Notes: generated by a model not told the origin, from the sequence alone. Positions 21,931 to 30,446 are shown, counted from the stretch's first letter. The stretch: DNA of 36,923 nucleotides from Verrucomicrobiales bacterium (GCA_018058245.1 JAGPCC010000010.1:1-36923); one strand, 5' to 3'. Numbers and translations: made by a program.

Positions 21931-21941
21931 CTACCAATACC

Positions 21942-22319
21942 ATGTCCCACTTCACCACCATCCAAACCCAGATCCGCGATGTCGAAGCCCTCGAAGCCGC
22001 CTGCACCGAACTCGGTGTCGAGCTGCTCCGCAACACCGAGGCCCGCGGCTTCGCCAACAGCACCCGCCAAGGTGAACTCGTCGTCCGCCTCAAAGGTCCC
22101 TACGACATCGCCGCCAATCGTGTGGACGGATCTGACTCCTACGAACTCGCCACCGACTGGTGGAACGGCCACGTCGAACGCGAAGTCGGCGTCAACTACG
22201 GCCGACTCCTCCAGCTCTACGGCGTCCACAAGACCATCCGTGAAGCCAACAAGAAACGCCTCCGTGTCACCCGTCACCAGGAGACCGACGGATCCATCCG
22301 GCTCAGCCTCGCCGCCTGA
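21942..22319 (+). CDS. DUF1257 (Ycf35-like) protein
   Basis: The 125-residue, single-domain protein opens MSHFTTIQTQIRDVEALEAA, the standard DUF1257 start. Next are EARGFANSTRQGELVVRLKG and a strand-rich part with SYELATDWWNGHVEREVG. It ends with YGVHKTIREANKKRLRVTR and a beta hairpin (QETDGSIRLSLAA). Ycf35/DUF1257 proteins are conserved in cyanobacteria and plastids and occur with Ycf46-type AAA ATPases; their molecular role is not known. Here it directly precedes DUF2997 and, two genes on, the AAA ATPase, repeating the known association outside photosynthetic organisms. Confidence 0.88.
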   Translation: MSHFTTIQTQIRDVEALEAACTELGVELLRNTEARGFANSTRQGELVVRLKGPYDIAANRVDGSDSYELATDWWNGHVEREVGVNYGRLLQLYGVHKTIREANKKRLRVTRHQETDGSIRLSLAA

Positions 22320-22345
22320 TCGCCATTCAAATCCACCGACTTCCT

Positions 22346-22552
22346 ATGAAATCGAAAGAACGAATCGACGTCTGGATCAGCCCCGAGGGCGCCATCACCA
22401 TCGACGCCGTGGGCTACACCGGGAGCAGTTGCGAGGAGGCCACCCGCTTCCTTGAAACGTCACTCGGCACCGTCGGGCGGAAGCAGCGCAGCCGCGACTA
22501 CTACCGCAAAAACACCAGCCAACAATCCAACCAGCAAGAACAACAATCATAG
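22346..22552 (+). CDS. DUF2997 protein
   Basis: This 68-residue protein has the DUF2997 pattern: strand ERIDVWISPEGAITIDAVGY, then GSSCEEATRFLETSLGTVG, a charged section KQRSRDYYRK and a Gln/Asn tail. It is the usual small partner of DUF1257 proteins. The gene is 26 bp after DUF1257, with no terminator between them, so they are co-transcribed. It has no catalytic residues; it is probably a structural or regulatory subunit. Confidence 0.85.
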   Translation: MKSKERIDVWISPEGAITIDAVGYTGSSCEEATRFLETSLGTVGRKQRSRDYYRKNTSQQSNQQEQQS

Positions 22553-22557
22553 CAATC

Positions 22558-22824
22558 ATGATCACCACCCCCCTCCCCGAAGTGATCCACTTCAACCCTG
22601 ACGGCACCGGAGCCGGACTCTACACCGAGTTGATCGATCTCCGTGAGATCGGTTCTCTCGAGATCGTCCGTGCCTCCGAGATCGAGTTCAACGAGACCAC
22701 CCAGCAGTGGGAGGTCTTCGACTTCACCGGGAGCCGGGTCCACAGCGACCCCTCCCGCGAAGCCTGCCTCCGCTGGGAGCGCCAGCACTTCAATCAATCC
22801 CACCCATCCACCCCGAACCCCTGA
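22558..22824 (+). CDS. Small hypothetical protein
   Basis: The 88-residue soluble protein begins 5 bp after the DUF2997 stop. It has a strand-rich first half (IHFNPDGTGAGLYTELIDLR, then IVRASEIEFNETTQQWEVFD) and a short C-terminal helix with W and H residues. I do not recognise the family. The position between DUF2997 and the AAA ATPase and the tight spacing argue for a subunit or modulator of the same complex. Confidence 0.7.
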   Translation: MITTPLPEVIHFNPDGTGAGLYTELIDLREIGSLEIVRASEIEFNETTQQWEVFDFTGSRVHSDPSREACLRWERQHFNQSHPSTPNP

Positions 22825-22828
22825 TTCC

Positions 22829-24328
22829 ATGAAGCATCAAATCATCCGTTATGCGCGGGCCGGTCATGCCGGCCTTTTTTTGTGCACCGCCGAAGAGGCG
22901 CGTGCCGAGGCCATTGTCAAAGCCGCCGCCGATGAACTCCAGCGTCCCCTCCATGCCTGGAGTGCGACCGAGGGATTTGTCGACACGACCTTGGGCACGA
23001 TCCAGCCCTGTCTCGATCCGGCCATGGCCCTTGACCAGATCCTTGACCTCCAAGACGATGCCCTCATCCTTTTGCGGGATTTCGGCGCGTTCCTCGAGGA
23101 CAAAGATCCCGTCCTGCATCGCAAGCTGCGGGACACCCTGCGCAACGCCCGCAGCACCGGCAAGCTCCTCATCCTCCTCGGAGTGTGGAAGGCTCTCCCT
23201 GCTGAGTTGGAGCGCGAGATCACCCGACTCGACCTGGCCCTGCCCGATCCTGCGGAACTCGATCTCGTCCTCGCGGGCATCATCGAGTCCGCCGGACTCA
23301 CCGGTCATCGCGATCTCACTCCTGCCCTCCGGGAAGCAGCCCTCGCCGCGGCCGGTGGACTCACCACTCTGGAAGCGGAAAATGCCTTCGCTCTGTCGCT
23401 GATCGAATCCGAGACCATCACCCCGGCCATCGTCGCTCGTGAAAAGGCGCAGGCACTCAAGAAAGGCGGGCTACTTGAGGTCATCACCCCGACAGAGTCG
23501 CTCGACTCCATCGGTGGTCTCGACCGGCTCAAAGGCTGGCTCCTCCAGCGCCGCGAGGCGTTCACGAAACGGGCTCGCGACTACGGCCTTCCGCTGCCCA
23601 AAGGCATGCTCGTGCTGGGGGTTCCCGGCACCGGAAAGAGCCTCACCGCCAAAGCCACCGCCAGTGTCTTCGGTGTGCCCCTGCTCAAGCTCGACGCAGG
23701 CAAGCTCTTCGGGTCCCTCGTGGGCCAGTCCGAGGCCAACCTCCGCGCCGTCATCCAGACCGCCGAGGCCATCAGTCCCTGTGTCCTCTGGATCGACGAG
23801 ATCGAGAAGGGCTTCGGCGGAACTGGCAGTTCCGGTGGTTCCGACGGAGGCACGAGTAGTCGTGTCTTCGGCACGATGCTCAACTGGTTGCAGGACAAGA
23901 CCCATCCGGTCTTTGTTGTCGCCACCGCCAACGATGTCAGCAAGCTGCCGCCCGAGATGCTCCGCAAGGGGCGCTGGGATGAACTCTGGTTTGTGGACCT
24001 GCCCGACACCCGGGAGCGCGCCGCCATCTGGGACATCGTCATCGAGAAGTTCGGTCGTGATAAAACCGACTACGATACCGTCGTCCTCGCCCGCGCCAGC
24101 GAACTGCACACAGGAGCCGAGATCGAGGCCACCTTCGTCGAGGCCCTCCACCGCGGGTTCACCGAAGATCGCGAGCCCACCGAACTCGATCTCGGGGAAG
24201 TGCTGGGTGAGTCCGTTCCCCTCGCCACCACTATGAGCGAGTCGATCGAGCGGATCCGCCACTGGGCGAACGGCCGAGCAAGGTGTGCATCGGCATCGGC
24301 GCCGGGGACGAGGAGGTCCAGACAATGA
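22829..24328 (+). CDS. Ycf46-like AAA+ ATPase
   Basis: The start is the ATG at 22829, which gives 499 residues; its opening IIRYARAGHAGLFLCTAEEA matches the Ycf46 N-terminal domain (an inactive P-loop-like fold). LHAWSATEGF is another Ycf46 signature. The C-terminal AAA+ domain has Walker A GVPGTGKSLTAKA (about 264-276), Walker B CVLWIDEIEKGF (about 317-328), sensor FVVATANDVSKLPPEMLRKG and an arginine finger/second-sensor region LPPEMLRKGRWDELWFVDLP. It should hydrolyse ATP and remodel a partner protein or complex. DUF1257, DUF2997 and the DUF3150 protein are the obvious partners. The stop overlaps the next gene (ATGA). A terminator-like hairpin lies inside codons 10-18. Confidence 0.9.
   Translation: MKHQIIRYARAGHAGLFLCTAEEARAEAIVKAAADELQRPLHAWSATEGFVDTTLGTIQPCLDPAMALDQILDLQDDALILLRDFGAFLEDKDPVLHRKLRDTLRNARSTGKLLILLGVWKALPAELEREITRLDLALPDPAELDLVLAGIIESAGLTGHRDLTPALREAALAAAGGLTTLEAENAFALSLIESETITPAIVAREKAQALKKGGLLEVITPTESLDSIGGLDRLKGWLLQRREAFTKRARDYGLPLPKGMLVLGVPGTGKSLTAKATASVFGVPLLKLDAGKLFGSLVGQSEANLRAVIQTAEAISPCVLWIDEIEKGFGGTGSSGGSDGGTSSRVFGTMLNWLQDKTHPVFVVATANDVSKLPPEMLRKGRWDELWFVDLPDTRERAAIWDIVIEKFGRDKTDYDTVVLARASELHTGAEIEATFVEALHRGFTEDREPTELDLGEVLGESVPLATTMSESIERIRHWANGRARCASASAPGTRRSRQ
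22858..22881 (+). promoter_or_regulatory. Terminator-like hairpin inside the start of the AAA gene
   Basis: GGCCGG (22858-22863) and CCGGCC (22869-22874) pair around TCATG and are followed by seven T. The hairpin begins 29 bp inside the AAA coding sequence. It may act as an attenuator that lowers ATPase expression relative to the upstream small genes. Confidence 0.6.
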
Positions 24329-24708
24329 GTGAGGACCGGGAACCGGATGTTGGAACTCTCATCCCCAAGGATGAAGCCGAAGCAACGCGGCGTCTTCTGC
24401 GAGTTCGTGGCATCAGCGTCGGGCAACTCGCCGATCTGACCAACGAGGAGATTCTCGTCCCCTGGTGGAGTTTCTTCTGGCTCCATCTCGGGCTTCATCC
24501 GGACGATGCCACAGTCTGGCCAGCGGAAGTCTCCGACTCCCTGCCCCTCGCCTCCGAGGCCTGCCGCCGATACGAGGCAGGTCTGATCGCCGACGGTGAA
24601 TACTACCCCACTGAAGCCGTCCGCGATTGTATCAGGCGAGCCCGGACACGTCGTTCCCGGCAGCAACCTCTCCCACCACAACCAAAAGCGGCCCCGTCCG
24701 AAACGTGA
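24325..24708 (+). CDS. Hypothetical protein, last gene of the cluster
   Basis: The ATG at 24325 overlaps the AAA stop (ATGA), so translation is coupled and 127 residues follow. The protein has an acidic start (SEDREPDVGTLIPKDEAEAT), a helical section with LLRVRGISVGQLADLTNEEI, a Trp-rich LVPWWSFFWLHLGLHP, and a basic Pro-rich tail (RRARTRRSRQQPLPPQPK). No known family is visible. As the translationally coupled partner of the ATPase, it could be an adaptor or substrate. Confidence 0.65.
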   Translation: MSEDREPDVGTLIPKDEAEATRRLLRVRGISVGQLADLTNEEILVPWWSFFWLHLGLHPDDATVWPAEVSDSLPLASEACRRYEAGLIADGEYYPTEAVRDCIRRARTRRSRQQPLPPQPKAAPSET

Positions 24709-24755
24709 CCGCAGCGACCGACACTCCCGAATGCGTGAAGGAGGTCCGGTCCGGG

Positions 24756-24787
24756 AAAACTCGCCGCCATGTTACGGGGCGGGTTTT
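24756..24787 (+). terminator. Rho-independent terminator at the end of the cluster
   Basis: AAAACTCGCC pairs with GGCGGGTTTT (one G-U), with a 12-nt loop, followed by TTTTC. It is the last feature before the IS66 element. Confidence 0.8.
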
Positions 24788-24929
24788 CTTTAGCTGGGAT
24801 GTCTTCGGATTCAATCAGGCATGACGATCTTTAGTCCTGCACCACGCTGTCGAAGACCCTCCAGGCGTTCTTCCTCGGCGAGCTTCGATTTGAATTAGGT
24901 TCTCCGCGGGAGTGATCAGGAAAAAATGG

Positions 24930-24950
24930 GTAAGCGTCAATAAATTGGCC
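24930..24950 (+). repeat. IS66 left inverted repeat
   Basis: It begins GTAAGCGTCAATAAATTG and ends GCC, pairing with the right end at 20 of 21 positions. Confidence 0.9.
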
Positions 24951-24977
24951 TCCTTGCCACAGTCGCAAGATCCTCGG

Positions 24978-26591
24978 TCAGGCAGCGGCCTTTTGCGCAG
25001 CGACTTTTGACCGCTTGTCGCGGTAGGCCGGGAGTGGCTGTAACTCGCGGATCAGCGAGGCCAGCTTTGCCGGGGTGAGTTCTGCTGCCTCCTCAACAGT
25101 CGCGTTGACCGGCATCCTACGCAGGGCTTCTTCAAAGTAGCGCTCGGGATCAATTTTCTGTTCCCGGCAGTTCGCCACGAGGGTGTAGAGCAACGCGCTT
25201 GCAGGCCCCGCTTCCGCATTGCCGATGAAGAGCCAGTTTTTCAGTCCAAGCTTCAGCGGACGGATCAGGTTTTCCACCGCGTTGTTGTCGATGTCGAGAC
25301 GCTCCTCAAGAAGATAGCGCTCAAGCTGCTCCCATTGGCCCAGGGCGTAGGTGAGCGCCTCGCCCAGATTGCCTTTGGGGAGATATCTGCCGTGTTCGAG
25401 GATGATCTTGTCTTTAAGTTTCTTCAAAAGTGGTCGGGCATGACCCGAGCGGATCAGGATGCGACAGGCATCAGTATGCGGTCCGGCCCGCATTCGCGAT
25501 TCGATGGCGTAGAGCTTGCGGATCAGCGCGAGGATCGTTTCGACAGGCTCCGGCGATTCGCTCCGGGCATCATAAAACTTCCGCCGGATATGGGCGAGGC
25601 AGGCGCCGAGCAGGATTTCTCGATACCGGTTTCCGATCGCTTCGTAGGCACTGTAGCCGTCGCACTGGATAAGTCTCACGAGGCAGTCCACTGTCTCGTC
25701 ATCGAGACCGAGGAACTCAATCATGCTCTCGTGCCCGCGTCCCCGTCGCCAGTCAAAAGCCACTGTCCCGGTCGATGGATCGCGATAGCACCACATGTAA
25801 CCTCGGGCGGTTCGGCCTTCGCCGGGCGAGAGATAGAACATCGGCGTTTCATCGATCTGGATGACTTCGGCGAGGCGCAGTTCGTTGGTGATCGCGGCGC
25901 GCAGGGGTTCGAGATGCCTCACTGCGGCATGGGTCCAGGTGTTGAGTGTTTGCCGGCTCAACTCGGCTCCGAAGCGGTGGAGGAACCGAGCCGACTGCCG
26001 GTAGTGCGGATCATGGTAGACATATTTGTCGGCGAGGATCATCGCCAGCAGGCCGGGGTCGCACAGGGTTCCCGGCACGCTCGGAAGCGGGGCGGGAGAC
26101 ACAACGGGTGCCGCCTCGCGATCGTCACGGACCTTGTACTTCTTGCGGATCTGACGCAGCCAGTACAACTCCGCTTTCTGAACGGCGAGCTCGTCGTGGT
26201 GGAGTTCTCCAATCTCGATGAAGGCGTCCGGATTGGCGAGGACTTCGTCGGGGATGATGACCTTCACCACCTCGACGCGGAGACACTGAGGGAGCAAGTC
26301 ACGCTTGCTCCGACGCTCAGCGCCTCCCGCCTTTGCCCCGGCTGCCTCGTCCTTTTCGTTTGTCGGGTTCGAAGAGGACGGCTCGAACTTTCCCAACACA
26401 TCCTCCCCGAAGTCGAGTTGCTCCTGATCGGGATGGTAGCGCTCCGACTTGCTCCCGAAGAGCCGGTGCTGAAGCGCTGCGATGATCTGGTCCTTTCGGG
26501 CGAGTTCGCGTTTGGCGGCGGCTAGTTCCGCCTCGAGACGATCGACTCGTTCGAGGAGTTTTTTCACCAGCGCTTCCAGGTCTTCGGCCAT
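24978..26591 (-). CDS. tnpC: IS66 family transposase (TnpC)
   Basis: The protein has 537 residues, a normal IS66 TnpC length. The N-terminal coiled coil (EDLEALVKKLLERVDRLEAE) is followed by the LFGSKSERYHPDQEQL motif. The DDE residues are visible in VIQIDETPMF (about 246), LIQCDGYSAY (about 310) and NNAVENLIRPLKLGLKNWL (about 438), with the usual ACLAHIRRKFYDA between the second and third. The frame is intact, so it is probably active or recently active. Transposition also needs the two small genes downstream of the right end. Confidence 0.95.
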   Translation of the reverse strand: MAEDLEALVKKLLERVDRLEAELAAAKRELARKDQIIAALQHRLFGSKSERYHPDQEQLDFGEDVLGKFEPSSSNPTNEKDEAAGAKAGGAERRSKRDLLPQCLRVEVVKVIIPDEVLANPDAFIEIGELHHDELAVQKAELYWLRQIRKKYKVRDDREAAPVVSPAPLPSVPGTLCDPGLLAMILADKYVYHDPHYRQSARFLHRFGAELSRQTLNTWTHAAVRHLEPLRAAITNELRLAEVIQIDETPMFYLSPGEGRTARGYMWCYRDPSTGTVAFDWRRGRGHESMIEFLGLDDETVDCLVRLIQCDGYSAYEAIGNRYREILLGACLAHIRRKFYDARSESPEPVETILALIRKLYAIESRMRAGPHTDACRILIRSGHARPLLKKLKDKIILEHGRYLPKGNLGEALTYALGQWEQLERYLLEERLDIDNNAVENLIRPLKLGLKNWLFIGNAEAGPASALLYTLVANCREQKIDPERYFEEALRRMPVNATVEEAAELTPAKLASLIRELQPLPAYRDKRSKVAAQKAAA

Positions 26592-26658
26592 TGCGAAGAG
26601 ACACTAACAAGCACCGACTCAATGGCAAGTCCGCAGTCGCGCGAGAGGAATATTTTGT

Positions 26659-27021
26659 TCAGGATTTTGGCCCCTCATACCAGGGGCGAAGTGTCGCACC
26701 CCGCAGATCGACACCGTCGAGGAGCATCTGCAGGGCCTCGGGCCGCAGGCGCAGCCTGGTTTGCCCCTGCTCCGCGGTTGGCCAACTGAAGGTGCCTTTC
26801 TCCAAACGCTTTGCCGCGACCCACAGCCCGGTCCCATCGAAGTAGAGCATCTTGATACGATCCTTCCGTTTGTTGATGAAGACGAAAAGCATGTCGGTAC
26901 CGAGGCGACCGTCGCCCAGTTGCTGGCTCGCCGCGGCAAAGAGCCCGTTGAAGGACTTGCGCATGTCGCAGGGCTCGAGAGCGACATAGATTTTGAGAGC
27001 TGCCTTGCCAAGGCCGATCAT
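26659..27021 (-). CDS. tnpB: IS66 family accessory protein TnpB (Orf2)
   Basis: The 120-residue protein starts MIGLGKAALKIYVALEPCDM and continues MRKSFNGLFAAASQQLG, the standard IS66 Orf2 signature. LFVFINKRKDRIKMLYFDG and the RLEKGTFSWP motif follow. It overlaps tnpA by 4 bp (ATGA) and is 67 bp before tnpC. The protein is required for transposition of IS66 elements, but its biochemical action is not known. Confidence 0.95.
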   Translation of the reverse strand: MIGLGKAALKIYVALEPCDMRKSFNGLFAAASQQLGDGRLGTDMLFVFINKRKDRIKMLYFDGTGLWVAAKRLEKGTFSWPTAEQGQTRLRLRPEALQMLLDGVDLRGATLRPWYEGPKS

Positions 27022-27242
27022 CGCGCACCTCCTTTCCGCGTGCGTCGGAACTCGGAGATGAATGCGGCAGCAAGAGGCACACTGCGCTCGTTCTCGACGA
27101 GAATGGAAAGGCCGTCGCTGAACTGGATGACCAGTCGCGGTACCACGGGGGCGGCGAACTCCACCTCGACAAACTGAACGCTCTCACACTCGGCACGCTT
27201 CACGCGGCTCGCCTTCGCTGATCGGGATGATTTCCTCGGCAT
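27018..27242 (-). CDS. tnpA: IS66 family accessory protein TnpA (Orf1)
   Basis: The 74-residue basic protein matches the short form of IS66 Orf1: a Lys/Arg-rich start (PRKSSRSAKASRVKRAECES), then FVEVEFAAPVVPRLVIQFSD and ILVENERSVPLAAAFI. It is the first gene of the element and overlaps tnpB by 4 bp. Confidence 0.8.
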   Translation of the reverse strand: MPRKSSRSAKASRVKRAECESVQFVEVEFAAPVVPRLVIQFSDGLSILVENERSVPLAAAFISEFRRTRKGGAR

Positions 27243-27280
27243 CCGGCGACTCTACCGGCTCGGACGCTCGGCGACCACGG

Positions 27281-27301
27281 GGTCAATTTATTGACGCTTA
27301 C
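27281..27301 (-). repeat. IS66 right inverted repeat
   Basis: Read on the minus strand it begins GTAAGCGTCAATAAATTG and ends ACC, one mismatch from the left repeat. Confidence 0.9.
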
Positions 27302-27312
27302 CAAAAATCCGC

Positions 27313-29328
27313 ATGACCCATCCGCGCATCCTGACACTCATTGCTCTTCTGTGGCTCAACGCGCTGGGCACGACCCACGCCGCCGATGCGCAGCAGGAGT
27401 CGAGCGCTCCCCTCCCTGTCTTGACGGTCGAGCCGAGTCATCCGTGGAGGCCGCCATTCGGTCTGGAGCGTGTCGGTCAGCCTCCCGACGCCCTTGTCAC
27501 CTTTGCTGATCGAGAGCCGTGGGCGGGAAAGTTCGTGCTGGTGAGCTATCACGACGGCAAGGAAGTTGGCAGACAGGAATTGACCTGGGTGGGGAAACGC
27601 AAGCGCGGGTTCAGGCACACCGCTGAACAAGCTCCCCCCTACGATGCTCGCGTTGCCCTGGCGGAGGGGACTTCGGAGGTGGCGCTGCTCTTCCAATCCG
27701 CGCCGCAAAGCAGCGTTCGTGAACTGGCACGACAGGAGGTGCGGCGGCCGCCGTCGTTTGAGGGGGAGGCCATCGCCCGGCCGGATCGCCTGATCCACCC
27801 GGTGGACTTGGGAACGATCTTCGTTCCCGCCGACTGGCTCCTGCTCGCGGGCGGCCAGAAGGCGGAGGTCACGGTAGCCGCGTTGGACCGTGGCAGTGGC
27901 GCGGACATCGGCCGTGTCAATGCGTGGTTTGAATCGGAACCCGGCAAGAAGGTGACGACCGAAATCCCGCTCGCCGTGGGACGCAAGCCACAAGCGGCGG
28001 TGACGTTAGAGCCATGTTCGTTGACCCTCCAGCGCGACGTGCTGCATGTGGTCGTTGCGTCGGTCGCCGGCGCGGAATTATGGCGCAAGCGAATTCCGGT
28101 AATGATTGTGCCCGAAGCGCCACGCTGGCCACGATTCGGGGCCGTGGCGACGAAGTTGCGTTACGATGGGGCGATCCCGGTCAACGGAAAGCCCTCAATC
28201 AACTACGAGGACGGCTGGAAGCCGGAGCTTCAGGACGTGGTGGTGTGCTTCCCTAATGGCGCACGGTTCGTGTTCTGGCGCGGCGCATCTTACTGCCCGT
28301 TCTGGGCCAGTCGTTCCAACACGGGCTTCTGTTATGAATGGGCCGAGATTCTTTCCGGCAAGCACATCGTCGGAAAGAACGATTGTGCCGAGCCGCTCCA
28401 GGACAAGGAACTTCGCTACGGCCGCGTCGAGATCGTGGAGAATACGGCGGCGCGGGTCCACCTGCGCTGGAGCTATCAATCCTGCGACCTGGACTACAAG
28501 GTGTGGGGTGACTTTGCCACGGAGGATTTTTACTTCTATCCCGATGGGATGGGCACCCGGGCCATGACCTTGACCGCAAATCCTAACACTAGCGTGGAGA
28601 CTGACGAATTCATCATTTTCACCCCGCCATCGGGCTATCCCCTCGACTGCCTGCCGCCCAATTTAGTGGACATCCTGTGGAATCAGGGCAAGGCCGAATT
28701 CCGTTTCCCGTTTTTGCGCACTGAACAGCAATCGCAATGGAACAAATTCGATGCGCGCCCAAAGGACGCAGCGCTGCTCTACCGGATTCGAATCGGCAAG
28801 TCCGATCCGCTGGCCGCCATTCACTACAGCCCGCGAGGCAGTGCGCAAAACCTCCCCGCATTTTTCTCCCCCTTTTACGACAGGGGCGCCTTGGTCACGC
28901 CCATGTATTGGGGGAGCCACTGGCCGATAAGCCGCGGCTTCCCCACGGGCATTTCGATCAACGACCGCATTCACGAGGCACCGGCACACAATTCGGTGAT
29001 GAACGACGGCACGGCTGCGGCTCTGCGCAGCGAAACGGCCATGATGCGCGATGCGCAAGGTAAAACCAAAATGATGAAACGGGACGTATGGGCTTGGCTC
29101 ATCGGTATGACCGATGCAGGAGACGACGATCTGCGCCAATGGGCGCAAAGCTTTTCCCATCCACCATCGGTCCCCGCCACGACCGCTTCTATGTGGACGC
29201 GGAAGTTCCCGTGCCCCCCGATGTCTTCGGCCCGCGGATGGACAAACAGGGTTACATGCGCAACTGGACCATGTTCCAACGCGCTCCGGATGGTGCGGCG
29301 CGATACAAAGGGAAAACCATTCCCATGA
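27313..29328 (+). pseudogene. Large secreted protein, C-terminally truncated and fused out of frame to a sulfatase remnant
   Basis: The frame starts with a signal peptide (HPRILTLIALLWLNALGTTHA, cleavage near residue 23) and continues as a beta-rich secreted protein. Clear sections are GAVATKLRYDGAIPVNGKPS, PNGARFVFWRGASYCPFWAS and EILSGKHIVGKNDCAEPLQD. It looks like a family of large PVC-type surface or carbohydrate-related proteins, but I cannot name it. Homology-like sequence stops at DDDLRQWAQSFSHPPSV, near 29165. After that the frame reads nonsense (TTASMWTRKFPCPPMSSARG) while a neighbouring frame gives sulfatase. The gene therefore lost its 3' end by deletion. Its ATG is 11 bp from the IS66 right end, so its native promoter is probably also lost. 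Confidence 0.7.
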
Positions 29329-29990
29329 CGGTGCGCAGCTACAATCGCCTCGTCAGTAGTGTGGATGAGGGAGTGGGCGAGCTGATCCGGGCGCTCGCGG
29401 AAACCGGTCAACTCGAGAACACGCTCATCGTCTTCACATCCGATCAAGGCTACGCTTGGGGTGAGCATGGTTTTGCATGGAAGGTCGGACCCTACGATGC
29501 CTGCCTTAGAATGCCGCTGATTCTCAGCCTGCCGGGACGCGTCGCGCGCGGCGCGGTTTGTCGCCAGCCGGTAGGCATCGTCGATCTCGCCCCCACAATC
29601 CTCGGATTCGCCGGCGTGCCGCTGCCATGGGAAATGCACGGGCATGATCTCCGTCCGCTGCTGAATGAACCAGACAAGCCGGTCAAACACCCGTTGCTCA
29701 CTGAGCATTTTGGAATTCGATTTGGAACGGAGACGGATCGTGGCGAAACAGGCGCGGACGATCTCCGCGGCGTGCCTTGGTGGCTCTCCCTGCGGCAGGG
29801 CCGATACAAGTATGTGCGCTACCTTGTTCCCGATAAGATCGAGGAACTCTACGATCTCGCAACTGACCCGGCGGAGTTGAAGAACATCGCTCTCGATCCA
29901 GCGCAACGCCCTGTGCTTGAAGACTGCCGAGAGCAATTGCACGGTGAACTCAAACGCACCAAGGCCGGACTCCTGGACACGCTCCACTAA
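29088..29990 (+). pseudogene. Sulfatase, C-terminal half only
   Basis: An open frame (300 residues from an ATG at 29088) turns into clear sulfatase sequence at about 29180: FYVDAEVPVPPDVFGPR, then SYNRLVSSVDEGVGELIRAL, ENTLIVFTSDQGYAWGEHGF and VGPYDACLRMPLILSLPGR. It ends with the family-typical LRQGRYKYVRY and EELYDLATDPAELKNIA. The N-terminal half, including the C/S-x-P-x-R formylglycine motif and the first metal ligands, is missing, so it cannot be an active sulfatase. The junction with the upstream gene lies between about 29150 and 29190 and indicates one deletion joining two genes. Confidence 0.8.
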
Positions 29991-30127
29991 TTTTTTTTCC
30001 ATAAACGGGAATCAATTTCAGCGCGGTGCCCGCACGAGTCGCAACCTTGAGCGGCGCGAGAACCCCGTCGCGGCTGCTGCAAGCAGCAGAAGCACGATAT
30101 AAGCTGAACGAACTGATCAACTGATCA

Positions 30128-30418
30128 ATGCGCGGCGGCGGTAGCCCGGACGCCGATGTGCTGCACCTGCCAGAGAGTGAGGCTACGCTCGCGCAATTGC
30201 TCAAAGCGGCGGGCTACGCCACGGGGATGATCGGTAAATGGCATCTCGGTCATGCAAAGCCGGAGTGGCTGCCGACGCAGCGTGGCTTCGACGAATACTA
30301 CGGCATTCCCTACTCGAATGACATGCGCCCCGTGCAGGTGCTCGAAGGGGAGCGCCGCGTGGAGTATCCGGTGCCGTGCATCGCGCGGTGGCCGGAGGAA
30401 GATTGCGGCATTTTTTGA
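30128..30418 (+). pseudogene. Sulfatase N-terminal fragment with internal deletion
   Basis: The 96-residue frame contains sulfatase sequence [40 protein letters not shown] and [11 protein letters not shown]. It then jumps at about [13 protein letters not shown] to a piece that is normally more than 100 residues further on, and stops. The catalytic CSPSR-type motif is lost at the 5' side. It is a different sulfatase subtype from the fragment before it (GKWHLG and YYGIPYSND are arylsulfatase A-like). It is a dead remnant. The gap 29991-30127 holds no gene. Confidence 0.75.
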
Positions 30419-30446
30419 TTGACAGCGGGACGTAATCGTGAGATTT

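Larger units (their letters stand above)
24930..27301 (-). mobile_element. IS66-family insertion sequence, complete
   Basis: The 2372-bp element is bounded by inverted repeats that begin GTAAGCGTCAATAAATTG and agree at 20 of 21 bases. It carries the three genes typical of IS66: tnpA (27018-27242), tnpB (26659-27021) and tnpC (24978-26591), all on the minus strand. The GTAA terminus fits the family. The usual 8-bp target duplication is not present: the left flank is AAAAATGG and the right flank CAAAAATC. Its right end is 11 bp before the start of the next gene, and its left end is 143 bp after the cluster terminator. Confidence 0.92.

Noticed and set aside
19160-21940. The CCTCAA leaders as a CRISPR-like or tandem-repeat array
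   Set aside because: The copies are single, far apart, vary in length and always precede genes, without regular spacers.
3298-24787. A classical prophage
   Set aside because: No capsid, portal, terminase, tail or lysis genes are visible; an integrative or satellite-like element fits better.
24922-27310. An 8-bp target-site duplication around IS66
   Set aside because: Shifting the boundary by one base to include the extra G/C still gives unlike flanks (AAAAAATG and AAAAATCC).
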